Source: Chromatiaceae bacterium
GTDB lineage: Bacteria; Pseudomonadota; Gammaproteobacteria; Chromatiales; Chromatiaceae
Direction: 5' to 3'
NCBI GenBank assembly: GCA_007693535.1
Contig: REDK01000127.1
Coordinates: 1 to 64,000, forward strand
Length of the DNA stretch: 64,000 bases
The notes beneath the pieces are model-generated. The model was not told where the DNA came from, did no database searches, and worked only from the letters and a program-made list of their open reading frames with translations. The translations under genes were made by a program, and so were the position numbers. Below, one piece after another: positions 46,983-55,652 of the stretch; positions within the stretch are counted from its first letter, which is position 1, and each line of letters begins with the position of its first letter.

Positions 46983-48188
46983 ATGGTTAATGACATGTTC
47001 AAGATTCAGACACTCAATCACATTGCCGTGGCTGGGCTCGATCGCTTGCCGCGGGAGACCTATGAGATTGCCTCCGAGATGGTGCACCCCGACGCGCTGC
47101 TGGTGCGCTCGGCCAGCCTACATGGTCGTCCCATCCCGGAGTCGGTCAAGGCCATCGGCCGAGCCGGCGCTGGCGTCAATAACATCCCGGTGGCTGAGAT
47201 GAGCATGCGCGGGATCGCGGTGTTCAATGCCCCCGGTGCCAATGCCAACGCGGTGAAGGAACTGGTTGTCGCCGGCATGCTGTTGGCGGCCCGCAATATC
47301 GCGCCGGCCTGGCAGTTCGCCCGCGACCTCGATGGCGACGATGCCGCCATCCATCAAGCGGTCGAGGCAGGCAAGAAGCGCTTCGTCGGGTTTGAATTGC
47401 CAGGCCGTACCCTGGGGGTGATCGGTCTCGGGGCGATTGGAGTCCTGGTGGCCAACGCCGCGCGCGCCCTCGGCATGCGGGTGATCGGCTACGATCCTAG
47501 CATTACCGTGCGCAGCGCCTGGCGGCTGGAACGGGATGTCGAGGCTGCGCTCTCCATCGACGATCTGGTCGCGCGGTCAGACTTCATCACCTCGCACGTC
47601 CCGCTGACCGAACAGACCCGGCATCTCATCAGTGGCGAGCGCATCCGAACGATGAAGGACGGTGCGGTGCTATTGAATTTCTCGCGTAACGGGATCATCG
47701 ACGACGATGCTGCGATCACGGCGCTGGATACCGGCAAGCTCTATGCCTATATCTGCGACTTCCCAAGCAATCTCTTGAAAGGGCATCCGCGGGTGGTGAC
47801 CTTGCCCCACCTTGGGGCCTCGACCGCCGAGGCAGAGGTGAACTGTGCGGTGATGGTGGCCGAACAGTTACGGGCCTATCTCGAGGATGGCAACGTCACT
47901 CATTCGGTCAACTTTCCGGAGATCGTGCTGCCGCGCAACGGCGGGTATCGTATCGCCGTGGTCAATCGCAATGTCCCCAATATGGTCGGGCAGATGTCCA
48001 GCGATCTGGCGGCAGCCGGACTCAATATCTTGGACATGCTGAACCGCTCCCGAGGGGATATGGCCGTGACCTTGATCGACGTCGAGCGACCCTGTCCGCC
48101 CGCGACAGCGCGGGAGATTGCCGCCATCGAAGGGGTGTTGTCAGTGCGCTGCCTCGGTGGCAAAACCGTGGCCAGCGATACCGATTAA
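46983..48188 (+). CDS. serA: D-3-phosphoglycerate dehydrogenase
   Basis: A 401-residue NAD-dependent dehydrogenase that starts serine synthesis. The Rossmann motif is GVIGLGAIG, the catalytic His is in PHLGASTAEAE, and a C-terminal ACT domain (about 325-395, AVVNRNVPNMVGQMSSDLA) may bind serine for feedback control. Two ATGs, 46983 and 46995, are close; I give the first. A gap of 210 bases with an overlapping small frame separates it from serC. Its presence between serC and pheA is unusual compared with the gyrA-serC-pheA order. Confidence 0.93.
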   Translation: MVNDMFKIQTLNHIAVAGLDRLPRETYEIASEMVHPDALLVRSASLHGRPIPESVKAIGRAGAGVNNIPVAEMSMRGIAVFNAPGANANAVKELVVAGMLLAARNIAPAWQFARDLDGDDAAIHQAVEAGKKRFVGFELPGRTLGVIGLGAIGVLVANAARALGMRVIGYDPSITVRSAWRLERDVEAALSIDDLVARSDFITSHVPLTEQTRHLISGERIRTMKDGAVLLNFSRNGIIDDDAAITALDTGKLYAYICDFPSNLLKGHPRVVTLPHLGASTAEAEVNCAVMVAEQLRAYLEDGNVTHSVNFPEIVLPRNGGYRIAVVNRNVPNMVGQMSSDLAAAGLNILDMLNRSRGDMAVTLIDVERPCPPATAREIAAIEGVLSVRCLGGKTVASDTD

Positions 48189-48422
48189 GCTAGAAGGTCT
48201 GGCGCCGGTCTGACGCATCCATCGTGCCCGCGAGACGCCGAGAGGGCAGCCGACCCGGCCTCGCTGGGAGATGGGTCCCGACGCCGCGCTCGCCTGGGCA
48301 ACGCGTCGGTGTGCACACCGGCACTTGCGACGGGCGGGGCATCCTGTCCTGCCTGGGTGACGCTGAGCGATCGGTGTCGCCTGGACGCGGCCCACTGTGA
48401 CGACGACGGGGGATCGGCACCA

Positions 48423-49508
48423 ATGACTGGCGACGAGCGCCTGCAGCAGGTCCGCAGCCGCATCGACCACATCGATGGCGAATTGCTGCGACTGATCTCC
48501 GAACGCGCCACCCTGGCTCAGCAGGTGGCGCGGATCAAGGAGGAGACCGGCGCCCTGGGGCATTTCTACCGCCCCGAGCGCGAGGCCGACATCCTGCGCC
48601 GGATCAAGTCGCAGAATCCAGGGCCGCTGGAAGGCGAGGAGGTGGCGCGACTATTCCGCGAAATCATGTCTGCCTGTCTAGCCCTGGAACGGCCCCTGGC
48701 AGTCGGCTACCTGGGGCCGGAAGGGACCTTCACCCAGGCGGCGGCACTGAAGCATTTCGGCCACTCGGTGCAGGCGTTGCCGTTCGGGGCCATCGGTGAC
48801 GTATTCCGCGAGGTCGAGGCTGGCTCCTGCAATTTTGGCGTGGTGCCGGTAGAGAACTCGACCGAGGGGGTGGTGAACCATACCCTGGATATGTTCATGC
48901 GCTCGCCGCTACGCATTGCCGGCGAGGTCACGTTGCGCATCCATCATCATCTCCTGGGCCGTGGCGAGCGACTCGACGCGGTCCTGCGGATATTCTCCCA
49001 TCAGCAATCGCTGGCCCAGTGTCGTGGCTGGCTCGACCGGCACCTGCCCCGGGCCGAACGCATCGCGGTCGGCAGTAATGCCGAGGCGGCCCGGCTGGCC
49101 GCGCTGCACGCCGACAGCGCTGCGGTGGCTGGTGAGGCGGCCGCGGTTCTTTATGATCTGAACATCCTCGCCGAACGCATCGAGGACGAACCCGGCAACA
49201 CCACCAGGTTCCTGGTCATCGGTCGCGAGGATGCCCCGCCGAGCGGGTGTGACAAGACCAGCCTGTTGTTGTCCTGCCGCAACGAGGCGGGTGCGCTGCA
49301 TCGCCTGCTGACTCCACTGGCGCAGCAGGGGATCAGCATGACCCGGATCGAGTCGCGGCCATCGCGGCAGGGCGTCTGGGACTATGTCTTTTTTGTGGAT
49401 ATCAGTGGTCACCGTGAGGCGCCCGAGGTGGCCGCGGCACTAGCCGCGCTGCGGGCGGCAGCCAATCTGTGCAAGGTGCTGGGTTCCTATCCGGAGGCGG
49501 TGCTGTAG
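48423..49508 (+). CDS. pheA: Chorismate mutase/prephenate dehydratase (P-protein)
   Basis: A 361-residue bifunctional enzyme that converts chorismate to prephenate and then to phenylpyruvate for phenylalanine. The chorismate mutase helix domain is at about 1-90 (VRSRIDHIDGELLRLISERATLAQQV). The dehydratase domain runs about 93-275 (GYLGPEGTFTQAA, VPVENSTEGVVN, NTTRFLVI). An ACT domain ends the protein (ESRPSRQGVWDYVFFVD, the phenylalanine-sensing site). It starts 235 bases after serA. Confidence 0.96.
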   Translation: MTGDERLQQVRSRIDHIDGELLRLISERATLAQQVARIKEETGALGHFYRPEREADILRRIKSQNPGPLEGEEVARLFREIMSACLALERPLAVGYLGPEGTFTQAAALKHFGHSVQALPFGAIGDVFREVEAGSCNFGVVPVENSTEGVVNHTLDMFMRSPLRIAGEVTLRIHHHLLGRGERLDAVLRIFSHQQSLAQCRGWLDRHLPRAERIAVGSNAEAARLAALHADSAAVAGEAAAVLYDLNILAERIEDEPGNTTRFLVIGREDAPPSGCDKTSLLLSCRNEAGALHRLLTPLAQQGISMTRIESRPSRQGVWDYVFFVDISGHREAPEVAAALAALRAAANLCKVLGSYPEAVL

Positions 49509-49572
49509 CCCTCATGGCCGAGATCCGACAATCTGCTAGGGTGCCGGGGTTCATGGCCGAGGGTTCTATGCG

Positions 49573-50703
49573 GTGCGCGGTATTCCGGGGGTGCAAGTGA
49601 CTATACCAACGTTCCTATCGCTGGCGCAGCCGCAGATCGGCACCCTGCATCCTTATGTGCCGGGGAAGCCGCCCGAGCGACTGGAGCGGGAACTCGGGGT
49701 CAGCGGCGCGATCAAGCTCGCCTCCAACGAGAATCCACTCGGGTGTGGCGAAGCGGCACGGGATGCCTTCCAGCGTTGCGCCGCAGACCTGGCTCGCTAC
49801 CCCGATGGTGGTGGCTTTGCCTTGCGCGAGGCCATTGCTGCGCATCATCACCTGGATCCGCTGCAGGTCACCCTAGGCAACGGATCTAACGACGTCCTCG
49901 ATCTGGTTGCGCGTACCTTCCTCGGTCCGGGATTAGAGTCGGTCTATTCCGAACATGCCTTTGCCGTCTATCCCATCGCGACGCAGACTGTCGGGGCCAC
50001 CGCGCGGGTAGCGCCGGCGCATGCCTTCGGCCATGATCTGAACGCCATAGCGGCCCTGATCGGCGCACGCACACGGGTGATCTGGATCGCCAATCCGAAC
50101 AATCCCACCGGGACCTGGCTCGCCGCGGAGCCGTTGCGGGCCTTCCTGTCGGCCCTGCCGCCCACCTGTCTATGCGTGGTGGACGAGGCCTATTTCGATT
50201 ACGTCGCTGCCCCGGACTATCCGGACTGCAGTACCTGGCTGTCTGCGTTTCCCAATCTGATCGTGACCCGCACCTTTGCCAAGGTGCATGGTCTGGCCGC
50301 GTTGCGGGTTGGTTATGGTCTTAGCCATCCCGGGATTGCGGACTTGTTGAATCGGGTGCGGCAGCCGTTCAACGTCAATGCACCGGCGCAGGTGGCCGCC
50401 ATCGCCGCCCTGGGGGATACCGCGCACTTGGCCCGCTCAGTAGCCCACAACGCTCGCGAGATGGGCCGCTTAGTGGCAGGGATCGAGGCCCTGGGGCTGA
50501 GTCACATCCCGTCAGTTGGCAATTTCCTCAGCGTCGATCTTGGCCGTCCGGCAGGGCCGGTGGACCAGGCGCTGTTGCGGCTCGGGGTCATCTGCCGCCC
50601 GGTGGGCAACTATGGTCTGCCCAACCATCTGCGCATCAGCATCGGGCTGGCGCGGGAAAATGACCGCCTGCTAGCGGCCCTGGCGCAGGTGTTGTCAGGA
50701 TGA
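49573..50703 (+). CDS. hisC: Histidinol-phosphate/aromatic aminotransferase
   Basis: A class I/II PLP aminotransferase (up to 376 residues) of the HisC family. In this gene neighbourhood such enzymes serve tyrosine and phenylalanine as well as histidine synthesis. Motifs are LASNENPLG, GNGSNDVLDL, NPNNPTGTW, DEAYFDY and the PLP-binding Lys in RTFAKVHGLAALRVGYG. The start is uncertain: GTG 49573, or GTG 49597 with a G-rich ribosome site. Its stop overlaps the ATG of tyrA by four bases. Confidence 0.92.
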   Translation: MRGIPGVQVTIPTFLSLAQPQIGTLHPYVPGKPPERLERELGVSGAIKLASNENPLGCGEAARDAFQRCAADLARYPDGGGFALREAIAAHHHLDPLQVTLGNGSNDVLDLVARTFLGPGLESVYSEHAFAVYPIATQTVGATARVAPAHAFGHDLNAIAALIGARTRVIWIANPNNPTGTWLAAEPLRAFLSALPPTCLCVVDEAYFDYVAAPDYPDCSTWLSAFPNLIVTRTFAKVHGLAALRVGYGLSHPGIADLLNRVRQPFNVNAPAQVAAIAALGDTAHLARSVAHNAREMGRLVAGIEALGLSHIPSVGNFLSVDLGRPAGPVDQALLRLGVICRPVGNYGLPNHLRISIGLARENDRLLAALAQVLSG

Positions 50704-51692
50704 TCGAGCGTCTGGCGGTGATTGGGGTGGGACTGATCGGCGGTTCGCTGGCACGCGCCTTGCGGTCCGCTGGCGTGGTGGGTGAGATCATCGGCTGCGG
50801 TCGTTCGCCGGCCAATCTGGAACTTGCTTTCGATCTTGGTGTGATCGATGGCTGTACCCGGGACCCGGCCGTGGCCGTCAAGGATGCCGATCTGGTCTTT
50901 CTGGCCGTCCCCATGGGGGCCATGCGCGCCACCCTGGAGCGCATCAGTGGCCAACTGCGCCCGGATGCGGTCGTCACCGATGGCGGCAGCGTCAAGGGAA
51001 GTATCGTGGCCGATGCCCGTGCGGTGCTCGGTCCGGCCTTGCCGCGGTTTGTGCCTGGCCATCCCATCGCTGGCACCGAGCGCAGTGGTGTGGGCGCATC
51101 GTTTCCGGAACTGTACCAGCACCGACGGGTAATCCTGACCCCGCTACCACAGACCGATCCCACGGCACTGGCGCGGGTGCGGCTGATGTGGCAAACGGTG
51201 GGGGCCGAGGTCAGCGAGATGGAGGTCGCACATCACGATGAGGTGCTCGCGGCGACCAGCCATCTCCCCCACATGCTGGCCTTCGGCCTGGTGGATGCGC
51301 TGGCACGCATGCAGGGCAATGAGGAGATCTTCCGCTACGCCGCTGGTGGTTTTCGGGACTTTACCCGCATTGCATCGTCGAGTCCCATCATGTGGCGGGA
51401 TATCTGCATGGCCAACGCCGAGGCCCTAAGCCATGTACTGGAACGCTTCGGCGAGGAACTGACCGATCTGGCCGGTACCATCCGTCGTGGTGATGGAGAG
51501 CATCTATTGGAGATCTTCAGCCGGGCAAAGTCGGCCCGGGATGCCTTCATCGATCGTCAGATAGCAGACCCCCTGGTGGCGTTGCCCGAGCCTATTGGCG
51601 CGGACGAGCCCCCGGACCGGCGGACCGGCATGGAACCGGGATCGGGTCGGAGCGGCCCAGGGGGGGGCGCGGATGATCAGATGCCCTGTTGA
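50700..51692 (+). CDS. tyrA: Prephenate dehydrogenase
   Basis: A 330-residue NAD(P)-dependent enzyme that converts prephenate to 4-hydroxyphenylpyruvate for tyrosine. The dinucleotide motif GVGLIGGSLA is at the N terminus; GHPIAGTERSG and HLPHMLAF are the prephenate-binding motifs. The last 35 residues are Gly/Pro-rich and not conserved. It overlaps hisC, and in related genomes is followed or fused to aroA; here the cluster stops. Confidence 0.95.
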   Translation: MIERLAVIGVGLIGGSLARALRSAGVVGEIIGCGRSPANLELAFDLGVIDGCTRDPAVAVKDADLVFLAVPMGAMRATLERISGQLRPDAVVTDGGSVKGSIVADARAVLGPALPRFVPGHPIAGTERSGVGASFPELYQHRRVILTPLPQTDPTALARVRLMWQTVGAEVSEMEVAHHDEVLAATSHLPHMLAFGLVDALARMQGNEEIFRYAAGGFRDFTRIASSSPIMWRDICMANAEALSHVLERFGEELTDLAGTIRRGDGEHLLEIFSRAKSARDAFIDRQIADPLVALPEPIGADEPPDRRTGMEPGSGRSGPGGGADDQMPC

Positions 51693-51723
51693 ATCCCTTC
51701 CGGTTTGAGGTCCAGTTTGATGC

Positions 51724-51945
51724 CTAGTGACGGCACTCCTCCAGCCGGCGGGCAACGCCCGGGGTCAGCGCAAGTAGAAAGATGCAGCCGAGGAGGAGGG
51801 CAGCGGATAGCACCATCATCAGGGCCAACTGACTGAATGCGACCGCTAGCAGCCCGCTGAAGGCGATCAGACCGAGCAGGACGCCACTGATCAGCAGACC
51901 GGCAGAAAGGAGGACGCTGGCGCGCATGAGGCGACAATCGAGCAT
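51724..51945 (-). CDS. Small two-helix membrane protein
   Basis: A 73-residue protein with two hydrophobic helices (about 9-32 and 35-60) and a short charged C terminus (VARRLEECRH). The high Leu/Ala/Gly content and clean helix edges make it a likely real gene. The family is not recognised. A very AT-rich stretch directly upstream (51960-52000) probably carries its promoter. It is convergent with tyrA. Confidence 0.6.
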   Translation of the reverse strand: MLDCRLMRASVLLSAGLLISGVLLGLIAFSGLLAVAFSQLALMMVLSAALLLGCIFLLALTPGVARRLEECRH

Positions 51946-51960
51946 GGAGTTTGTCCCTGT

Positions 51961-52000
51961 GGTAATAATATAATCATACGCTAATATAACGTAATTCTGT
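51961..52000 (-). promoter_or_regulatory. AT-rich promoter region
   Basis: A 40-base, strikingly AT-rich island in GC-rich DNA. On the minus strand TTACGT and TATTAT are 18 bases apart, a plausible -35/-10 pair for the small membrane-protein gene starting at 51945. Other TATAAT-like hexamers are present on both strands. Confidence 0.4.
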
Positions 52001-52102
52001 TATCCATGTCGTTTGTCAACCGGGTTGCCGACGTCGGCCACTAACTGTCGCCCCGACCTGGCCGGTCGTCCCGCTATGCAACGCCTCACCGCCCGCAAGG
52101 CC

Positions 52103-52127
52103 AAAAAAAGGGCCGCGTTGCGGCCCT
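52103..52127 (-). terminator. Rho-independent terminator of the fccAB operon
   Basis: On the minus strand AGGGCCGC, a three-base loop AAC and GCGGCCCT form a perfect 8-pair stem followed by a run of seven T. It begins 15 bases after the fccB stop. Confidence 0.88.
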
Positions 52128-52141
52128 GAGTCAGGTTGGCT

Positions 52142-53431
52142 TCAGAAGAAGCTGTCGGCGACGATGTTGTCGTACCAGCTATAGGCGTACTGCACTTCGC
52201 GGGCCAGGGAGAAGTCCTCCGCATCCATCGACGTGACACCGCCCGAGCCCTCGACGCTATCGATGCTCTTACCGTCGGCGCTCAGGCGATAGACAGCGGC
52301 CACCGAGATGCCATAGTCCTTGCCGACGATGCTGTAGCAAGTGTTGACATAGGAGGGCGTACCGGGCTCCTCGCCATTGAGCGCCGCTACGATGGCGGCC
52401 GCCGCGACCTTGCCCTGGCTGTTGGCGGAATAGGCTGACTTGGGCATGGTGGTGGCCATCGCCGCATCGCCGATCACATAGATGCCGGCGTGCTGAGTCG
52501 ACTCGAAGGTCTTCATGTCGACGGGACACCAGCCAGTGTTGTCGGTGAGATCGGCATCGATGGCGATCTGGGCGGCGGCCTGGGGCGGGATCAGATTGAT
52601 GACATCGCCCTTGACCTCGTCGAAGGCGGTCTCGATCAGCATCTCGTCGGGGTCGACCCGCACGATGGCCGCATCCGGTCCTGGCTGCCACTCGATCATC
52701 GCGTTATCGGTGCCATGGCCGTACATCCGCGTCCAGCCCTGCTCGAACAGGCCTTGCTTGGAGAAGGCCTGGTTGGAGTCGAGGATCACCACCTTGGACT
52801 TCGGCTTGTGCTCCTTGAAGTACATGGCCACCTGGCTGGCCCGCTCGTAGGGGCCAGGCGGGCAGCGGAAGGGGCTGCGGGGCACCGTAATCACAAACAC
52901 GCCACCATCGTCCATCGCCTCGAGTTGCGTGCGCAGGATACGGGTCTGCTCACCCGCCTTCCAGGCATGGGGCAGTTTCTCGGCCGCCGCAGCACTCATC
53001 CCCTCCACCCGATCGAACAGCAGCGAGATACCGGGGGCGACGATGCAGCGCTCGTAGGCGAATTCGTTGCCGCCGCTGGTCTTGACCAACTTCTTGTCGG
53101 GATCGATCGCCGTTGCCGCCTCGTGGACGACCTTGATGCCATAGCCCTTGAGGCCGTCATAGCCATGGGCCAGGCTCTCGATCTGACGCTCGCCGCTGAT
53201 GACCTCGTTGCTCATGTAGCAGGTGTAATAGGTCTCGTTCGGCTCGATGATGGTCACATCGATGGAACTATCGGCCAGCTTGAGGTACTTGGCCGCGGTG
53301 GCGCCACCGGTCCCGCCACCGACGATGACCACCTTCTTGGCATCGGCACGGGCGATGTGCGGAAAACCCAGGGCACTGACGGCGGCTACGGCGCCGGTGG
53401 TCTTGACGAAGTCACGTCTGTTCATAGCCAT
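52142..53431 (-). CDS. fccB: Sulfide dehydrogenase flavoprotein FccB
   Basis: A 429-residue periplasmic flavoprotein that oxidises sulfide to sulfur and passes electrons to the heme subunit FccA. A Tat signal (RRDFVK) and cleavage near residue 29 precede the FAD-binding [13 protein letters not shown]. The covalent FAD-attaching Cys is Cys71 ([11 protein letters not shown]), which is mature Cys42 as in Allochromatium. The redox disulfide is Cys190 ([10 protein letters not shown]) with Cys365 (VNTCYS). Together these identify FccB rather than a membrane sulfide:quinone reductase. It follows fccA after 23 bases and ends at a strong terminator. Confidence 0.97.
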   Translation of the reverse strand: MAMNRRDFVKTTGAVAAVSALGFPHIARADAKKVVIVGGGTGGATAAKYLKLADSSIDVTIIEPNETYYTCYMSNEVISGERQIESLAHGYDGLKGYGIKVVHEAATAIDPDKKLVKTSGGNEFAYERCIVAPGISLLFDRVEGMSAAAAEKLPHAWKAGEQTRILRTQLEAMDDGGVFVITVPRSPFRCPPGPYERASQVAMYFKEHKPKSKVVILDSNQAFSKQGLFEQGWTRMYGHGTDNAMIEWQPGPDAAIVRVDPDEMLIETAFDEVKGDVINLIPPQAAAQIAIDADLTDNTGWCPVDMKTFESTQHAGIYVIGDAAMATTMPKSAYSANSQGKVAAAAIVAALNGEEPGTPSYVNTCYSIVGKDYGISVAAVYRLSADGKSIDSVEGSGGVTSMDAEDFSLAREVQYAYSWYDNIVADSFF

Positions 53432-53454
53432 CTGCTCTCACCTCCGCGTGGGGC

Positions 53455-54102
53455 TTATTCGTCGTCGTCGTCGTCACCGGCACCGGTGCTCTCGAAATCG
53501 GTAAAGGCCGCATAGAAGGCGTAGAGGGCCTCCAGGGATTCCTCCATGCCATGCTCCTTCTTCATCCGGGTGACCCGCCGGGCCATGTCCCGAGGCATTT
53601 CGCGACGATCGGCGATGAAGTCCTCCATCGCGAAGCGCAGGTAGGGCACCCATTGGCCGGCAAGGATGTAGTAATCCTCCTCGTCCGGAACCGGCTTGCC
53701 GCCCTCGATATGACACTTCTCGCAGAACCGGTCATGGAGCTTGGCCCCGGCCTCCACCAGGGACTCGTCGAACGACTGCTGGGCCGGCTTGAACTCCTGC
53801 TCATGCAGGTATTCGGCCATCAGCTCGATCTCTTCTTCGGTATAGCCGCGGGCGATGCGGCCCATGACGGTGGAATAGATCTCGTCGTTGGCATAGGCCT
53901 CCATCATGTCGATGAAGACATAGGGGTCCATCGCCGAGATGATCGGGATGGCCGGGCCGACGCTGTTGCCTTTGGTGCCGTGGCAGCCTGCGCAGGTATC
54001 TACCAGCATCTTCGCGGTGGGGGGTGCGGCGAAGGTACCTGACGACAGGCCAAGGGCGAGCAGGGCACCGATGACTGCCAGTTTAGTGATGTGCTTGGCC
54101 AT
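53455..54102 (-). CDS. fccA: Sulfide dehydrogenase diheme cytochrome subunit FccA
   Basis: A 215-residue periplasmic cytochrome c that takes electrons from FccB. A Sec signal (about 1-25) precedes two heme sites: CAGCH (37-41) and CEKCH (127-131). The arrangement is that of the two-domain FccA of Chromatiaceae. The C terminus ends in an acidic run (GAGDDDDDE) that I do not recall from other FccA proteins. The ribosome site AAAGGAGG, just before the ATG, is nearly ideal and implies strong expression. A perfect palindrome lies 44 bases upstream. Confidence 0.95.
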   Translation of the reverse strand: MAKHITKLAVIGALLALGLSSGTFAAPPTAKMLVDTCAGCHGTKGNSVGPAIPIISAMDPYVFIDMMEAYANDEIYSTVMGRIARGYTEEEIELMAEYLHEQEFKPAQQSFDESLVEAGAKLHDRFCEKCHIEGGKPVPDEEDYYILAGQWVPYLRFAMEDFIADRREMPRDMARRVTRMKKEHGMEESLEALYAFYAAFTDFESTGAGDDDDDE

Positions 54103-54145
54103 GATTCCTCCTTTGGGAATGAGTGCAAGCGCTGGGGACCGAAAG

Positions 54146-54159
54146 GGAGCCTAGGCTCC
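54146..54159. promoter_or_regulatory. Perfect 14-base palindrome upstream of fccA
   Basis: GGAGCCTAGGCTCC is its own reverse complement and lies 44-57 bases before the fccA ATG. It could be an operator for a dimeric regulator of sulfide oxidation. A GC-rich palindrome can arise by chance, so the call is tentative. Confidence 0.4.
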
Positions 54160-54171
54160 ACGATGCCGGAT

Positions 54172-54191
54172 GGCCGGCGCTCGCGCCGGCC
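54172..54191 (-). terminator. GC-rich hairpin between HDK micro-ORF and fccA
   Basis: GGCCGGCG, a four-base loop and CGCCGGCC form a perfect 8-pair stem. It has no T run, so it is at best a weak or rho-dependent terminator, or an mRNA processing or stabilising structure between the ankyrin unit and fccAB. Confidence 0.35.
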
Positions 54192-54257
54192 CGGTCGGGC
54201 ATAGGTTGGATAGCCCCGGCGGTCGCACCCCGTTGCGGCGGGTATGCGGGCCGGGGT

Positions 54258-54419
54258 CTAGAAATTGCCGATAATCCTGTCGCCGTGGTCTTTCTTGTTG
54301 TGATCTTTGTCGTGGTCTTTCTTGTCGTGATCTTTGTCATGGATTCGCGTCGAGAGGATCGGCCCCGAGGGCCGCTCTGCGATTAGAGCGCCGGCACCGC
54401 AGGGTGTGTCGAACCTCAC
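54258..54419 (-). CDS. His/Asp/Lys-rich micro-ORF after the ankyrin gene
   Basis: A frame of 53 codons on the minus strand from GTG 54419 to TAG 54258. GTAAGGTCCT places an AAGG ribosome site 5 bases before the GTG, 18 bases after the ankyrin stop. The product has an N-terminal half with one Cys, then two copies of a nine-residue unit HDKDH(D/N)KKD, then HGDRIIGNF. The DNA unit is 27 bases, repeated nearly exactly. A His/Asp cluster of this kind would bind metal ions such as Ni, Zn or Cu. No family is recognised. The tandem repeat could also be slippage in non-coding DNA. Confidence 0.45.
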   Translation of the reverse strand: MRFDTPCGAGALIAERPSGPILSTRIHDKDHDKKDHDKDHNKKDHGDRIIGNF

Positions 54420-54437
54420 AGGACCTTACGGATACCG

Positions 54438-55472
54438 TCAGGGCACCAAGGCGCCGAGGGCGGCCTCGTTGCCGCTCGCACGGGCCAAGTCCGCTGCGGT
54501 CTGACCTTCCTGGTCGATCAGGCTGGGGTCGGCCTGGTAGGCAAGCAGCAAGTCAACTAGCTCGTTGTGCCGGGTGGTCACCGCCTCCATCAGGGCCGAG
54601 ACGCCCTCTTCGTCCTGCAGATTCGGGTCGGCGCCCTGACGCAGCAGCAGCTCGGCAACCTCCTGATGGCCTTGGCCCACGGCCGCCAGCAGGGCCGTCC
54701 CGCCCATCTCGTCGCGGGCATTGGCATCGGCCCCCAGGGTCAGCAGGCGTTCGACACTGTCGGTATGCCCGCGATCGGCGGCCACGATCAGGGCCGTGGC
54801 GCCGGTGCGGGTGCGGCTCTCCAACTCCGCGCCGGCACGCACCAGCGGGCCGATGACCGCGGTCCGTCCGCGCTCGGCGGCCTGCACCAGCGCAGTGCGG
54901 CCATCGCGATCAGCGGCCTTGGGATCGGCGCCGCTAAAGAGTAATTGCTCGACCATCTCGCGCATGCCATGGCGGGAGGCGATCATCAGGGCGTCCCAGC
55001 CGGCGCGCGTGCGGTCGTGGACGTTAGCGCCACGCTCCAGCAGCAGCGCGGTCAGCGCATAGTGCTGGTTCTCGGCGGCGAAGGTCAGCGCGGTGCAACC
55101 GGAAACGGTGCGGGCATTGACATCGGCACCGCGGGTCAGCAGCAAGGCGACGGTGCTGAGGTTGCCGATCTCGGTGGCAAACATCAGCGCCGTCTTCCCG
55201 AATTGGCTGGGGGCGTTGATGTCCACGCCGCGCTCCAATAGGACCTCGATGCCAGGATCATCGCCGATCATCGCCAGATCGCGCAGATCGCGCGCGAGGG
55301 CGTCGGCGAGCGCCGAGTCCCCGGTCGTGGCAAGGGCTGGGGCCGTCGCGAGGGCTGGTAGTAATAGCACAACTGCCAGGACCTGGCGCAGCCAGCGCGC
55401 AGGACAGCAAAACTCAGGGCGCGACACTGATTGGCGTATGTTTTTCCAGGTTTTCTCAGTGGTTATAGTCAT
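54438..55472 (-). CDS. Exported ankyrin-repeat protein
   Basis: A 344-residue protein with an N-terminal signal or anchor (about 25-49, VLAVVLLLPALATAPALA) and then about eight ankyrin repeats of 33 residues to the end (for example NAPSQFGKTALMFATEIGNLSTVALLLTRGADV). Ankyrin repeats form protein-protein contact surfaces. Export suggests a periplasmic partner. Periplasmic ankyrin proteins such as AnkB occur with catalase or cytochrome genes; here it is on the same strand as, and next to, a NapC-type cytochrome and fccAB, so a role in assembling or stabilising these redox proteins is a reasonable guess. Confidence 0.85.
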   Translation of the reverse strand: MTITTEKTWKNIRQSVSRPEFCCPARWLRQVLAVVLLLPALATAPALATTGDSALADALARDLRDLAMIGDDPGIEVLLERGVDINAPSQFGKTALMFATEIGNLSTVALLLTRGADVNARTVSGCTALTFAAENQHYALTALLLERGANVHDRTRAGWDALMIASRHGMREMVEQLLFSGADPKAADRDGRTALVQAAERGRTAVIGPLVRAGAELESRTRTGATALIVAADRGHTDSVERLLTLGADANARDEMGGTALLAAVGQGHQEVAELLLRQGADPNLQDEEGVSALMEAVTTRHNELVDLLLAYQADPSLIDQEGQTAADLARASGNEAALGALVP

Positions 55473-55652
55473 GGCAACACATCTTAGGCAGCGCTCTTTG
55501 GGTCTGCGCTTGACCTGTCGGCTTTGGGCGGCAGGTGCTGTGGCTGGGTCCGGGTTCTTGCTGCGATCTTGCCGTACGGGTGGCGTCAGCAGCGGCTGCC
55601 GGCGGCAGGCGAGCCAGTATCAGTGGCGATACTGGCCGCCGCCGCGGCAGCA

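Noticed and set aside
46769-46990. A small frame whose ATG overlaps the serC stop
   Set aside because: The first half has fair codon use, but the second half does not, it overlaps the serA start and is Pro/Arg-rich noise without a recognisable family.
54083-54340. An 85-codon frame MTKITTRKTTTKITTRK over the HDK repeat
   Set aside because: It reads the repeat in another frame, runs over the fccA start and ribosome site and has no stable composition; the HDK frame fits the operon better.
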